Positions 31,342-40,069 of a stretch of 48,533 bases of DNA are shown piece by piece. Position numbers and translations under genes: made by a program. The first letter of the stretch is position 1; every line of letters begins with the position of its first letter. The stretch is from JASFHF01 sp050123375 (GTDB taxonomy: Bacteria; Pseudomonadota; Gammaproteobacteria; UBA12402): assembly GCA_050123375.1 (NCBI GenBank), contig JASFHF010000012.1, positions 1 to 48,533 of the forward strand, given 5' to 3'. Under the pieces are notes generated by a model that was given only the letters and a program-made list of their open reading frames with translations, was not told the origin of the DNA and made no database searches.

Positions 31342-31697
31342 TGGTGGAGGCGGCGGGAATCGAACCCGCGTCCGCGAACTCTCCGCCATCGGTTCTACAT
31401 GCTTAGCTAATCATTAAATTTCATTATTTGCTGCCCGATTAGCAGGGATCACAAATAACTAGCCTAAGTTAAATTTAGCGGTATTGCCCTAGGCGCACTT
31501 TACCGCGAGCTTATGAAATATGACCATCAGATTCAAGCGCATAAGCACACTTGGGTGATGGGCTGTGCCTGTTTAAGCGGCGACAGCGTAAAGTTCGTCG
31601 TTTGCGACTACTTTTTGCAGCATGATTTACGAGGTTAAGCTACGTCCTCGGCATGCCCCTTTGGTTTTGCAATCCACGTCGAAGCCGGGTCGCCCCC
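31342..31697 (-). ncRNA. ssrA: Transfer-messenger RNA (tmRNA)
   Basis: A one-piece tmRNA of about 356 nt. The 5' end GGGGGCG pairs with CGCCTCC before A-CCA at the 3' end (31342). The T-arm GGGTTCGATTCCC is intact. The tag reading frame reads Ala-Asn-Asp-Glu-Leu-Tyr-Ala-Val-Ala-Ala-stop (GCAAACGACGAACTTTACGC onward), a variant of the usual ANDENYALAA. It rescues stalled ribosomes with SmpB, encoded 51 bp upstream on the same strand. The 3' end is the presumed integration site of the accessory region to its left. Confidence 0.96.
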
Positions 31698-31716
31698 AAA
31701 TAAGGTTATCTGCATA

Positions 31717-31722
31717 ATTATA
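31717..31722 (-). promoter_or_regulatory. Probable -10 element of ssrA
   Basis: TATAAT on the minus strand about 20 bp before the mature tmRNA 5' end. The region 17 nt upstream has only a weak -35. Part of it lies in the gap between smpB and ssrA, so ssrA can be transcribed by itself. Confidence 0.5.
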
Positions 31723-31748
31723 GCTCATTTTGTGAAAAATGCTATGGT

Positions 31749-32222
31749 TCAATGCCTTTTAAGTGCTTGTTCTTGTTGGCGTTTCCAGTCGCGGTCTTTG
31801 ATGGTTTTGCGTTTGTCGAACTGTTTTTTGCCTTTGGCTAGGCCAATCTCACACTTGGCGCGGCCGTGTTTCCAGTATAAAGATAAAGCGACTATAGTAT
31901 AGCCTTTACGCTCAACAGCACCGTACAATTTATTCAATTCTTCTTGATTCAGCAGTAGTTTGCGGGTGCGGGTTGGATCTGGTTGTATATGAGTCGAAGC
32001 GCTGCCTAGCGGAGTAATATGGCAGCCAATTAAAAAAGCCTCACCTTTTTTGAGCACAACATAGCTATCCCGCAAATGCACTTTTCCAGCGCGCAAGCTC
32101 TTAACTTCCCAGCCCTCTAAAACCAATCCAGCTTCAAAGCGTTGCTCGATAAAATAATCATGCTTGGCTTTTTTGTTGATAGTGATAGTTGATTTTGCTG
32201 TTGATTTCTTCACTTTATTCAT
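31749..32222 (-). CDS. smpB: SsrA-binding protein SmpB
   Basis: A 157-residue SmpB, the usual size. It binds tmRNA and brings it to stalled ribosomes. The beta-barrel motifs are clear: HDYFIEQRFEAGLVLEGWEV, KSLRAGKVHLRDSYVVLKKG, and the C-terminal basic tail KGKKQFDKRKTIKDRDWKRQ, which enters the empty mRNA channel. It is adjacent to ssrA on the same strand. Confidence 0.98.
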   Translation of the reverse strand: MNKVKKSTAKSTITINKKAKHDYFIEQRFEAGLVLEGWEVKSLRAGKVHLRDSYVVLKKGEAFLIGCHITPLGSASTHIQPDPTRTRKLLLNQEELNKLYGAVERKGYTIVALSLYWKHGRAKCEIGLAKGKKQFDKRKTIKDRDWKRQQEQALKRH

Positions 32223-32370
32223 TCTAGCAGTATAAATGCTGTTTAATTGTTAGTAAAGTTGATATTTTTATTTACAAATAAAAATATGCGTAAATTGCTT
32301 TAGCTTATGGTAGAATGCAAATTATAATAATATTAATAGATAATTCATTCATAATTAATAATAAGGAAAG

Positions 32371-33045
32371 ATGATGTACAATTTAAAGAATAATAACGAA
32401 AGAAAAGAGATTAATAACAAAATAAGAAAAATTAATAACAAAATAAGAAAGGATAAAAATAAACACAATGATATGCATGTTATGCTATGCAAGCGCGGAT
32501 TGCTTTTTGTTAAATTGCAAGAATATGGAAAAGCACTTGAAGATTTTTGTTATGCATATAAGGTTGCTCAGGGTTTTTATTTTGACTACGAAATAGAAAA
32601 AAAGAATGGTGATGTTTGGAAAAATGTATCAGATTTTCTTGAGGGTTTTAGAGAAGATAACAAATATTGGAATGTAGTAAAGGAATTGCTGAAGCGTGAT
32701 GAGCGCATTAAAAAACACTGCAGTATTTGGAAGAACTTGAACGGGCATTCTAGAAGAGGGCACGAAATTATCATCAAAATTTCGGATAGAAAAAGAAAGC
32801 ATTATCGTAAGATTATACGTGAGATGCAAAAGAGTCAAAAAAAAGAAGTAAAAAACAAAAAGAAAGTAAAGACTGAACAGCAAGGAAAAAGCAACCCAAA
32901 AAAAGAGAAAAAAGATATTATGACGCGTTATTTTGAAATATTTAAAACACACATGAAATTGCATTATGAAATGAAAGCAAAGAAATATAAGAAATACAAT
33001 AATAAAATAGAAAAAAGAAAGATTCAGGTGATTCAAAAATTTTAA
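32371..33045 (+). CDS. Hypothetical lysine-rich protein with a TPR-like motif
   Basis: A 224-residue, very basic protein (long Lys/Arg runs in the last 80 residues) that I do not recognise. A single TPR-like helix pair is visible (RGLLFVKLQEYGKALEDFCY, about residues 47-66). The N-terminus has the duplicated unit NNKIRKINNKIRK, encoded by two tandem 21-bp repeats. A nucleic-acid-binding or secreted effector role is possible but unproved. AAGGAAAG precedes the ATG. The composition differs from the flanking smpB and thiL genes. Confidence 0.68.
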   Translation: MMYNLKNNNERKEINNKIRKINNKIRKDKNKHNDMHVMLCKRGLLFVKLQEYGKALEDFCYAYKVAQGFYFDYEIEKKNGDVWKNVSDFLEGFREDNKYWNVVKELLKRDERIKKHCSIWKNLNGHSRRGHEIIIKISDRKRKHYRKIIREMQKSQKKEVKNKKKVKTEQQGKSNPKKEKKDIMTRYFEIFKTHMKLHYEMKAKKYKKYNNKIEKRKIQVIQKF

Positions 33046-33081
33046 ATATTTTTAAAAACTAACAAACCTAGAAAGATAATT

Positions 33082-34077
33082 ATGAAACTTTCACAAGTTG
33101 GAGAAAACGGTTTAATTAATAAAATAAAAGAAAAATTTTCATGTAATTTGCCATTAGAAGTGATTGGCATCGGCGACGATTGTGCGGTGATTCCACAAAA
33201 CGAAAATAAATCGTTATTAATTACCACGGATTTATTAATTGGTGGAACCCATTTTTTACGTGACAAAATTACGGCGCATGATTTAGGTTATAAATCTATC
33301 GCCGTAAATTTAAGTGATGTTGCTGCGATGGGAGGCACCCCGAAATATGCATTTTTATCGGTAGCGTTACCTAAAGATATTTCCAATGATTGGCTGGAAA
33401 ATTTTATTGCAGGAATAAATTCCATTTTAACTGAGTATCAAGTGTTATTATTAGGCGGTGATACTTCTAAATCAGAAAAAGATATTTTTATTAATGTCGT
33501 AGTAATTGGTGAAGCAGAAAGAGAGAAAATAAAATATCGTTTGGGTGCTTTACCAGGTGATATAATTTGTGTTACTGGTAATCTTGGAGATTCAAAAGCA
33601 GGGCTTGAATGTGTTTTGCAGGATCATTGCGATAATAATTTAGCCAAAAAATTATTGCACCAACATTATCGTCCGCAACCGCAAATTAGCGAAGGATTGT
33701 TTTTAGCGCAATATTCGGAAACACATGCGATGCTGGATGTTTCAGATGGAATAAATGTAGATTTAGTGCATATGCAGGAAGCCTCAAATTGCGGAGCGAA
33801 AATAAATTTAGAGAAATTGCCTGTTTCTGAGAATTTATTACAATTTGCAAAGGAGTTTAATGTAAACGCTTTTGAAATGGCTGCAATTGGCGGCGAAGAT
33901 TATTGTTTATTAGCAGCAATAGAAAAAGATTCATTTAAAGAAATTGCACGAGAATTTCAAAATAAATTTAAACGTGAGTTAACGCCAATTGGTGAAATTA
34001 CCAAAGAAAAAGAATTAAAGTATTTTTTAAATGGCGAATCGTATAAATTATCTTTAAAAAGTTTTGAGCATTTTTGA
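33082..34077 (+). CDS. thiL: Thiamine-monophosphate kinase
   Basis: A 331-residue ThiL that phosphorylates thiamine monophosphate to the active diphosphate. It begins GENGLINKIKEKF, with the Mg/ATP motif GIGDDCAVIP, the glycine-rich VLLLGGDTSKS and the C-terminal AIGGEDYCLLAA, all in family order. Its usual neighbours nusB and pgpA are absent; rlmB follows after a repeat-containing gap. Confidence 0.96.
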   Translation: MKLSQVGENGLINKIKEKFSCNLPLEVIGIGDDCAVIPQNENKSLLITTDLLIGGTHFLRDKITAHDLGYKSIAVNLSDVAAMGGTPKYAFLSVALPKDISNDWLENFIAGINSILTEYQVLLLGGDTSKSEKDIFINVVVIGEAEREKIKYRLGALPGDIICVTGNLGDSKAGLECVLQDHCDNNLAKKLLHQHYRPQPQISEGLFLAQYSETHAMLDVSDGINVDLVHMQEASNCGAKINLEKLPVSENLLQFAKEFNVNAFEMAAIGGEDYCLLAAIEKDSFKEIAREFQNKFKRELTPIGEITKEKELKYFLNGESYKLSLKSFEHF

Positions 34078-34134
34078 GGGTTTATACCGCTCGCCAATGA
34101 AGAAGCCGGATTTATACTGCCAGTTTAAATTGGA

Positions 34135-34177
34135 ACTCATGATTTTACAACTTGTTTGTTTTTGTAAAATCATGAGT
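34135..34177. repeat. TCATGATTTTACA hairpin, copy 1
   Basis: Perfect 16-bp arms, ACTCATGATTTTACAA and TTGTAAAATCATGAGT, with an 11-nt loop, between thiL and rlmB. A related hairpin lies at 38232-38273. Confidence 0.85.
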
Positions 34178-34297
34178 CAGTAAGCACAATCATAGCTTTA
34201 ATAGAACACAAATTTATCATGCGCGGTAGTTGCCACAGAAATTTAATAAGTAATTTGGTAGTTACAAATCTCACAACTTGAGGTAAAATGATTTTAA

Positions 34298-35047
34298 ATG
34301 AAAAATTTTATTCATGGGATACATGCAATCGAAGCCGCGTTAACAAAATCGCGATCCAATATACAAGAAATTTTTATGCAGCAAGGTCGGCACGATAAAC
34401 GTGCGCAAAAAATTTTGCAGTTAGCAAAAAAACATAAAGTTTCTGTAAGTTTTGTTTCATCAGCCGAGCTGCAAAATTTAGTTAAAGATGCGCGTCATCA
34501 AGGAATTGTTGCGCAGATTCAAGTAGTAGAAAAAACCAGCGAAAATGATTTAGATGAATTATTAGCTGAGTTAGCTGAACCGGCGTTTTTATTAATTCTT
34601 GATGGTGTGCAGGACCCGCATAATTTGGGTGCGTGTTTGCGTTCGGCTGAGGCGGCGGGAGTGCATGCTGTTATTGCACCAAAAGATCGTGCGGTTGGTT
34701 TAACTTCGACAGTATGTAAAGTCGCTAGCGGTGCGACGGAAACAGTTCCATTTATTCAAGTGACTAATTTAGCGAGAACGATGCGTAAATTAAAAGATCA
34801 GGGAATTTGGTTAATGGGAGCTGACGAACGAGGTGAAGAAAGTTTATTTAACGTTGATTTATCAGGATCAATTGCAGTTGTAATGGGTGCAGAAGGAAAA
34901 GGTTTACGCCGTTTGACAAAAGAACATTGTGATCAGTTGTTGCATATTCCAATGGCGGGTTCAGTTGCCAGTCTTAATGTTTCGGTTGCTACCGGAATTT
35001 TTTTATTTGAAGTAGTGCGGCAGCGTTTTACGACCGATTTAAGTTAA
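34298..35047 (+). CDS. rlmB: 23S rRNA (guanosine-2'-O)-methyltransferase RlmB
   Basis: A 249-residue SpoU/TrmH-class enzyme that methylates G2251 in 23S rRNA. The substrate-binding N-terminal domain is short, followed by the knotted catalytic domain: LILDGVQDPHNLGACLRSAE (motif 1 with the catalytic arginine), MGAEGKGLRRLTKEHCD (motif 2) and SLNVSVATGIFLFE (motif 3). GAGG lies 12-13 nt upstream of the ATG, a little far, so translation may be moderate. Confidence 0.97.
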   Translation: MKNFIHGIHAIEAALTKSRSNIQEIFMQQGRHDKRAQKILQLAKKHKVSVSFVSSAELQNLVKDARHQGIVAQIQVVEKTSENDLDELLAELAEPAFLLILDGVQDPHNLGACLRSAEAAGVHAVIAPKDRAVGLTSTVCKVASGATETVPFIQVTNLARTMRKLKDQGIWLMGADERGEESLFNVDLSGSIAVVMGAEGKGLRRLTKEHCDQLLHIPMAGSVASLNVSVATGIFLFEVVRQRFTTDLS

Positions 35048-35105
35048 TATCTTAAATTGGTCAGAACAATCTCTTGTTTTAGCAGGCAAATAACAGGAAA
35101 ATGAT

Positions 35106-35138
35106 TGACCATTTTAAGATGATATCTTAAAATGGTCA
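35106..35138. promoter_or_regulatory. 33-bp perfect palindrome before the DUF4143 ATPase gene
   Basis: TGACCATTTTAAGAT, GAT, ATCTTAAAATGGTCA: 15-bp perfect arms with a 3-bp centre, ending 4 bp before the ATG. A further half-site (ATCTTAAATTGGTCA) lies at 35049-35063 just after rlmB. It takes the place of a Shine-Dalgarno. It could be an operator, a hairpin hiding the start, or a short mobile palindrome. Confidence 0.8.
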
Positions 35139-35142
35139 TATT

Positions 35143-36348
35143 ATGTGGATTGATAGAGATATTACACATAGACTAATCAATGAGAGTACTTCCTATATTC
35201 AGGTTGTGTTAGGTCCTCGTCAGTGCGGCAAGAGTTCTTTGTTATCTTTTATTTCTCAGGAGAAATTTAACGAAATTACTTTGGATGATCTTCAAATCAG
35301 AACTTTAGCGAATCAAGATCCGGCGCTGTTGTTTGCACAGTATCAACCGCCTTTGATTATAGATGAAGCGCAGTATGCGCCAAATATTTTTCCAGAATTG
35401 AAAAGAATAGTGGATAATTACAAAAAAGATGAACTATTTTCTAGCGTCAAACACATGCAAAAACCACTATTTAGATTGACTGGATCTAATCAGGTTTTAA
35501 TAGATAAAAAAGTCAAAGAAAGTTTAGTTGGAAGGGCTAGCTATTATTACCTTAATACTCTTTCGGTTAATGAGCTTCATCAGGCTTTTCCTAATATTTC
35601 TATAGACCAGATTATGTATAAAGGTGGTTGGCCGGAATTATATACGCATTCGGAAATTTCAGTCTCTCAGTATCTAAATGACTATATAAGAAACTATATT
35701 GAAAAAGATATAATTTTAAGCTTAGGAATTGCTAAACAAGCGGAATTTAATATTGTTTTAGGTTTATTGGCTGCCAGAGTTGCTGAATTTGTAAATTATT
35801 CTGCATTGGCAAATGGTTGCGATGTAAAATCTATTACAGTTAGAGAATGGATTTCCATATTGGAACGAACTAATTTAGTGTATTTATTGCAGCCATATTC
35901 TACAAATTTGAATAAAAGATTAATTAAAAGCCCAAAAATTTATTTTCTTGATACAGGATTGGCTGTGCGCTTGCAGGGTTGGAATGAATTATGTCCATTT
36001 ATGAAAAGTCCACAAGCAGGACATATTTTTGAGAATTTAGTTTTAAACGAAATAATTAAATTCAAAAATAACTTTGGAAAAGATTGGAATGTTTGGTTGT
36101 GGAGAACCAAAGATGGAGAAGAAGTTGATTTTATTATTGAGAATGCTCGCGGTAATATATTAGCTTTAGATGCTAAAATGAGTATTCAGGCGACTAAACC
36201 GATAAAAATTCCTAAATCTTTTCATAAAGTATTTCCAAAAGTCACACAAATAATTTTGGTAACTTTTGGCGGAGATAAAATTCAATTAAGTAACGAGTGT
36301 TTGCAATTGCCGATATATCAGTTAAAAGATTTGCTTGAGACGTTTTAA
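35143..36348 (+). CDS. AAA-family ATP-binding protein with DUF4143 domain
   Basis: A 401-residue protein of the ATP-binding protein family that has an N-terminal AAA domain and a C-terminal DUF4143 nuclease-like domain. Walker A is VLGPRQCGKSSLL and Walker B is LIIDEAQYAPN. The C-terminal half carries ENLVLNEIIKFK, then TKDGEEVDFIIENARG and LALDAKMS, an archaeal-Holliday-junction-resolvase-like (PD-D/ExK) pattern. The biological role of these proteins is unsettled; they are often horizontally spread. There is no Shine-Dalgarno because the palindrome runs up to the start. The stop lies 1 bp from the convergent ychF stop. Confidence 0.9.
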   Translation: MWIDRDITHRLINESTSYIQVVLGPRQCGKSSLLSFISQEKFNEITLDDLQIRTLANQDPALLFAQYQPPLIIDEAQYAPNIFPELKRIVDNYKKDELFSSVKHMQKPLFRLTGSNQVLIDKKVKESLVGRASYYYLNTLSVNELHQAFPNISIDQIMYKGGWPELYTHSEISVSQYLNDYIRNYIEKDIILSLGIAKQAEFNIVLGLLAARVAEFVNYSALANGCDVKSITVREWISILERTNLVYLLQPYSTNLNKRLIKSPKIYFLDTGLAVRLQGWNELCPFMKSPQAGHIFENLVLNEIIKFKNNFGKDWNVWLWRTKDGEEVDFIIENARGNILALDAKMSIQATKPIKIPKSFHKVFPKVTQIILVTFGGDKIQLSNECLQLPIYQLKDLLETF

Positions 36349-36349
36349 A

Positions 36350-37444
36350 TTACACATTAAATCTAAAATGCATGACATCGCCGTCTTGCACAATATAATC
36401 TTTACCTTCAAGCCGTAAGCGGCCGGCGTTACGCGCACTCTGTTCGCCGTGATATTTAATGTAGTCATCAAACGCAATTACTTCAGCGCGAATAAATCCT
36501 TTTTCGAAATCAGTATGAATTTTTCCTGCAGCTTGTGGTGCGGTTGAGCCTTTTTTTACTGTCCAAGCGCGGACTTCTTTAGGGCCGGCGGTAAAAAAAG
36601 TTTGTAAACCAAGTAATTCATAACCAGCGCGAATTACACGGTTTAGTCCTGGTTCTTTTAAGCCGATATCTGCTAAAAATTCTTGTTTTTCTGCATCATT
36701 TAATTCAACTAATTCTGCTTCAAGTGCTGCGCATATCGCAACAACTTGAGCATTTTCCTGCGCAGCTAATTGAGTAACTTGATTCAAATAAGGATTATTT
36801 TGCAGTCCATCTTCGTTTACATTGGCAATGTATAAAGTTGGTTTTGCAGTTAGTAATTGTAATTGTTTTAAAATAATTTTTTGTTCGTCATTTTCTAAAG
36901 GTAACATGCGAATTGGTTTGCCGGCATCAAGATGTGCATATACTGTTTGCAAAAATTCATGTTCAGCAATGGCTTCTTTGTTGCCGCTTTTAGCATTTTT
37001 GCCGACTTTATTTAAAGCTTTATTTATTGTGTCCAAATCAGCCAGCATTAATTCTGTGTTAATTACTTCAATGTCATCAAGCGGTGCAATTTTGCCAGCG
37101 ACATGAACAATATTAGGATTTTCAAAGCAACGCACTACATGAGCAATAGCATCTACTTCGCGAATATTAGCTAAGAATTTATTGCCGAGACCTTCACCTT
37201 TCGCCGCGCCTTTAACTAAACCTGCAATATCTACAAATCTAATACTGGTTGGGATGATTTTGGCAGGATTTGCGATATCAGCTAATTGCTGTAGGCGCGC
37301 ATCAGGCACCGGAACAACGCCGACGTTTGGTTCAATCGTGCAAAATGGAAAATTTTCCGCTGCAATACTTGCTTTAGTCAGCACATTAAATAAAGTTGAT
37401 TTGCCTACATTTGGTAAGCCCACGATGCCGCATTCGAATCCCAT
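36350..37444 (-). CDS. ychF: Redox-regulated ATPase YchF
   Basis: A 364-residue Obg-family P-loop protein that binds ATP rather than GTP and associates with ribosomes. The G1 motif is GLPNVGKSTLFN; the G4 position reads NVNE in LYIANVNEDG, the hallmark of ATP preference. The C-terminal TGS domain is intact (FFTAGPKEVRAWTVKKGSTA to GDVMHFRFNV). It is normally paired with pth; here it is alone and convergent with the DUF4143 gene. Confidence 0.98.
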   Translation of the reverse strand: MGFECGIVGLPNVGKSTLFNVLTKASIAAENFPFCTIEPNVGVVPVPDARLQQLADIANPAKIIPTSIRFVDIAGLVKGAAKGEGLGNKFLANIREVDAIAHVVRCFENPNIVHVAGKIAPLDDIEVINTELMLADLDTINKALNKVGKNAKSGNKEAIAEHEFLQTVYAHLDAGKPIRMLPLENDEQKIILKQLQLLTAKPTLYIANVNEDGLQNNPYLNQVTQLAAQENAQVVAICAALEAELVELNDAEKQEFLADIGLKEPGLNRVIRAGYELLGLQTFFTAGPKEVRAWTVKKGSTAPQAAGKIHTDFEKGFIRAEVIAFDDYIKYHGEQSARNAGRLRLEGKDYIVQDGDVMHFRFNV

Positions 37445-37652
37445 GGTTTGTCCTCTAAATTAATAGCTGCATTTTAGCTTAATTGATTATAATTGGCGAT
37501 AGATTTGTTATGCTTATAATCTTCAGCAATAAAATCATATGCTATAAAAAGCGCAAAAAATACATAGTCTTAAGTTTTCCTTAATAATCACAGTTTATAA
37601 TTCACACGAAATACAAAATAGATTTTTTTGTATTAAACTTGAAGAGGTAATT

Positions 37653-38057
37653 ATGAGTTATGCTAAAGATGATTGGTCATCGTTATTTAAATATGTAAAA
37701 CCAAAAATATATGATCTTTTGAAAAAACCATTGCCAGAAGATGTTTGTATTAACGATGAATCACTAAGTTTTTTTATGGAAATCAAAAATTGTTTAGATG
37801 TATATACTTTAGCATACTATGATAAACAGCTATGTGAAAAAGTTATTAAAAGAATAGATGTTTACATCAAGCTAGTTAAAAAGTTGAAAAGTGACGCAAA
37901 TTCAAAAGATATCAAGTATTATAAGAGTAATTTTTTTATATCTCGTATTTGTTTTGGTAAGCCTTCTTGTTTGGAGCAGTTTAAACTTTTTAAGAAAGAG
38001 TTGGCGCAGGTAAAGAAAGCACATGATTCTGTTTCTAATTATTGTAATATCTTATAA
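37653..38057 (+). CDS. Hypothetical protein, 134 residues
   Basis: A helical protein of unknown family, with no signal peptide or membrane helix. It starts MSYAKDDWSSLFKYVKPKIY and has two Lys-rich helical parts (CEKVIKRIDVYIKLVKKLK and LFKKELAQVKKAHDSV). GAGG lies 8 nt before the ATG. It stands alone between ychF and the malic enzyme in AT-rich sequence, so it is probably an accessory gene. Confidence 0.62.
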   Translation: MSYAKDDWSSLFKYVKPKIYDLLKKPLPEDVCINDESLSFFMEIKNCLDVYTLAYYDKQLCEKVIKRIDVYIKLVKKLKSDANSKDIKYYKSNFFISRICFGKPSCLEQFKLFKKELAQVKKAHDSVSNYCNIL

Positions 38058-38186
38058 AACCAAAATACTACCAAATTTAAATCTAACATGTTATAACTTC
38101 GGAATAAATTTGTGAATATTTTGGTAATATCTCAAAAACTGGAGTAAATTTATAAAATGCGTGAATATACAACTGTAAGCTACCGC

Positions 38187-38219
38187 GCCTGTTAGATTGA
38201 AGTTTTTTTCTAATCAGGC
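38187..38219. repeat. Imperfect inverted repeat upstream of maeA
   Basis: GCCTGTTAGA and TCTAATCAGGC pair with one bulged base around a T-rich loop. It lies 12 bp from the TCATGATTTTACA hairpin. It could terminate transcripts from the hypothetical gene, but the T-run is in the loop, not after the stem. Confidence 0.55.
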
Positions 38220-38231
38220 AGAGGCTTGCTG

Positions 38232-38273
38232 ATTCATGATTTTACAAAACAAGCTGGCTGTAAAATCATGAAT
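38232..38273. repeat. TCATGATTTTACA hairpin, copy 2
   Basis: 15-bp perfect arms, ATTCATGATTTTACA and TGTAAAATCATGAAT, with a 12-nt loop. It shares 13 arm bases with the copy at 34135-34177. Confidence 0.85.
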
Positions 38274-38359
38274 TCCATATTCACATTTTATTAACTGCTT
38301 TGTAAAACGCAATTTCTCCTTTATTTATTGAGATGTTATATGTTTTGGAGTTATTTATC

Positions 38360-39973
38360 ATGAATCAAATAATCGAGACATCTTTATCTGGCGATGATTT
38401 ATTACGGTCACCAGTTCTAAATAAGGGCACGGCATTTACTGCCGAAGAACGTGAAACTTTCAACTTATTAGGCAAGTTGCCGCCAAAAATAGAAACTTTA
38501 ACCGAACAGGCAACACGTGCTTATCAGCAATTTCGAAATCAGCCTTCCGAATTAGCCAAGTATTTTTTTCTTAATGATTTGCATAATTGCAATGAAACCT
38601 TATTTTATAAATTAGTTGGTGATCATTTGACGGAAATGATGCCGATTATATATACGCCAGTAGTGGGTGAAGCAGTGCAAGAATTTAATGCGGAATATCG
38701 TAGGCCGCGCGGCTTATTTATTTCTTATCCTGATAAGGATAAGATTGCGCAGATTCTTGCAAATGTGCCTGATGATATTGATATTGTACTGGTTACTGAC
38801 AGCGAAGCTATTTTGGGACTTGGCGATCAGGGGGTCGGCGGGATTGATATTTGTATCGGCAAATTGGCAGTCTATACATTGTGTGCTGGTTTAAATCCTC
38901 ACAAAGCCTTGCCGATAGTTTTAGATGTTGGAACTAATAATAAAACATTATTGGATGATCCATATTATTTAGGCTGGAAGCATCAGCGGATTACAGGTTC
39001 TGAATATGATGATTTTATTGATACGTTTGTACGAGCGGTGCAAAAACGGTTTCCAAATGTGTTGTTGCATTGGGAAGATTTTGCATGTAATACTGCCAGA
39101 AGGAATTTACTACGATACCGTAGCAAAATGTGCACATTTAATGATGATATGCAAGGAACGGGAGCAGTAGTGTTGGCTGCTTTATTAACGGCAGCTGCAA
39201 GATTAGATCAAAAGTTGTCTGAGCAAAAAATTGTGTTTTTTGGCGCTGGTACTTCTGCTACGGGAATTGCTGATCAAATTTGTGATGCAATGGTGCGCGA
39301 AGGTATTTCAATACAGGAAGCGCGCGATAAAGTTTATTTGTTGGATAGGTGGGGATTAATTACTGAAAATTCGGAAAATGTTACTTCTTTCCAAAAAATA
39401 TATGCAAAAGATTCAGCTAACATGGGTTTGTTGAAAGTAGTGCAAAAAGTGAAACCAACCATTTTGATCGGAGTTTCTACAAAAGGCGGCGCTTTTAGCG
39501 AAGATATAGTCAAAGCTATGGCAGATAATGTGGCGCATCCAATCATTTTTCCATTATCAAATCCGACTGCTAAGTCTGAGGCAATTCCTGCTGATATTGC
39601 GCGATGGACTAATGGCAAGGCGTTGGTGGCAACAGGCAGTCCTTTTGACGGTGTTTCGCAATGTAATAATGCATTTGTTTTTCCTGGCATTGGTTTGGGC
39701 GTGATTGCAGTAAAAGCTAGGCGTCTAACTTCTGAGATGATTTGGGCTGGTAGTTGTGCTTTGGCCAAATGTGTGCCGGCAACACGAGATATTACTGCAC
39801 CTTTATTGCCCAAATTGGAAGATATTCAAACAGTGAGCCGCTTCGTTGCTGCTGCGGTGGCTGAACAGGCGATTATAGATGGGATGGCTCCACATGCTGA
39901 TGTTGAGCGGGAGATTCTTAATACTATTTGGCGGCCAAAATATGTACCATATCGATTAATAAAAAAAGAATAA
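38360..39973 (+). CDS. maeA: NAD-dependent malic enzyme
   Basis: A 537-residue malic enzyme of the SfcA/MaeA type that decarboxylates malate to pyruvate with NAD. Motifs are in order: the tyrosine motif MPIIYTPVVGEAVQEF, GLGDQGVGGIDI, the metal site FNDDMQGTGAVVLAAL, and the dinucleotide fold IVFFGAGTSATGIADQ. The ATG at 38360 follows GGAG by 9 nt; the nine upstream codons are unlikely to be translated. It feeds pyruvate to nifJ, consistent with organic- and amino-acid use. Confidence 0.97.
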   Translation: MNQIIETSLSGDDLLRSPVLNKGTAFTAEERETFNLLGKLPPKIETLTEQATRAYQQFRNQPSELAKYFFLNDLHNCNETLFYKLVGDHLTEMMPIIYTPVVGEAVQEFNAEYRRPRGLFISYPDKDKIAQILANVPDDIDIVLVTDSEAILGLGDQGVGGIDICIGKLAVYTLCAGLNPHKALPIVLDVGTNNKTLLDDPYYLGWKHQRITGSEYDDFIDTFVRAVQKRFPNVLLHWEDFACNTARRNLLRYRSKMCTFNDDMQGTGAVVLAALLTAAARLDQKLSEQKIVFFGAGTSATGIADQICDAMVREGISIQEARDKVYLLDRWGLITENSENVTSFQKIYAKDSANMGLLKVVQKVKPTILIGVSTKGGAFSEDIVKAMADNVAHPIIFPLSNPTAKSEAIPADIARWTNGKALVATGSPFDGVSQCNNAFVFPGIGLGVIAVKARRLTSEMIWAGSCALAKCVPATRDITAPLLPKLEDIQTVSRFVAAAVAEQAIIDGMAPHADVEREILNTIWRPKYVPYRLIKKE

Positions 39974-40069
39974 AAAATTCTTTTAAAAACAAAAAAAATT
40001 ATGTATAACAATAATATACGTTGCCTAATTCATGAGGAATGTCGCAACATAATCAGAGGAGCTGAAGCA

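Larger units (their letters stand above)
24042..31355. mobile_element. Probable degraded genomic island integrated at ssrA
   Basis: A segment of about 7.3 kb between the left ssrA-end copy and ssrA itself. It contains transfer-type genes: an XRE-S24 repressor, two csrA paralogues, receiver-domain proteins, a TIGR04255 cassette and mostly unknown proteins of very low GC. Two copies of a 26-bp sequence lie inside. No integrase, transposase or conjugation gene is present, so the element is probably no longer able to move by itself. The bounds are inference from the repeat pair. Confidence 0.6.

Noticed and set aside
24042..31355. Intact prophage or conjugative element
   Set aside because: No integrase, structural phage gene, relaxase or type IV secretion gene is present; only control and cargo genes remain.
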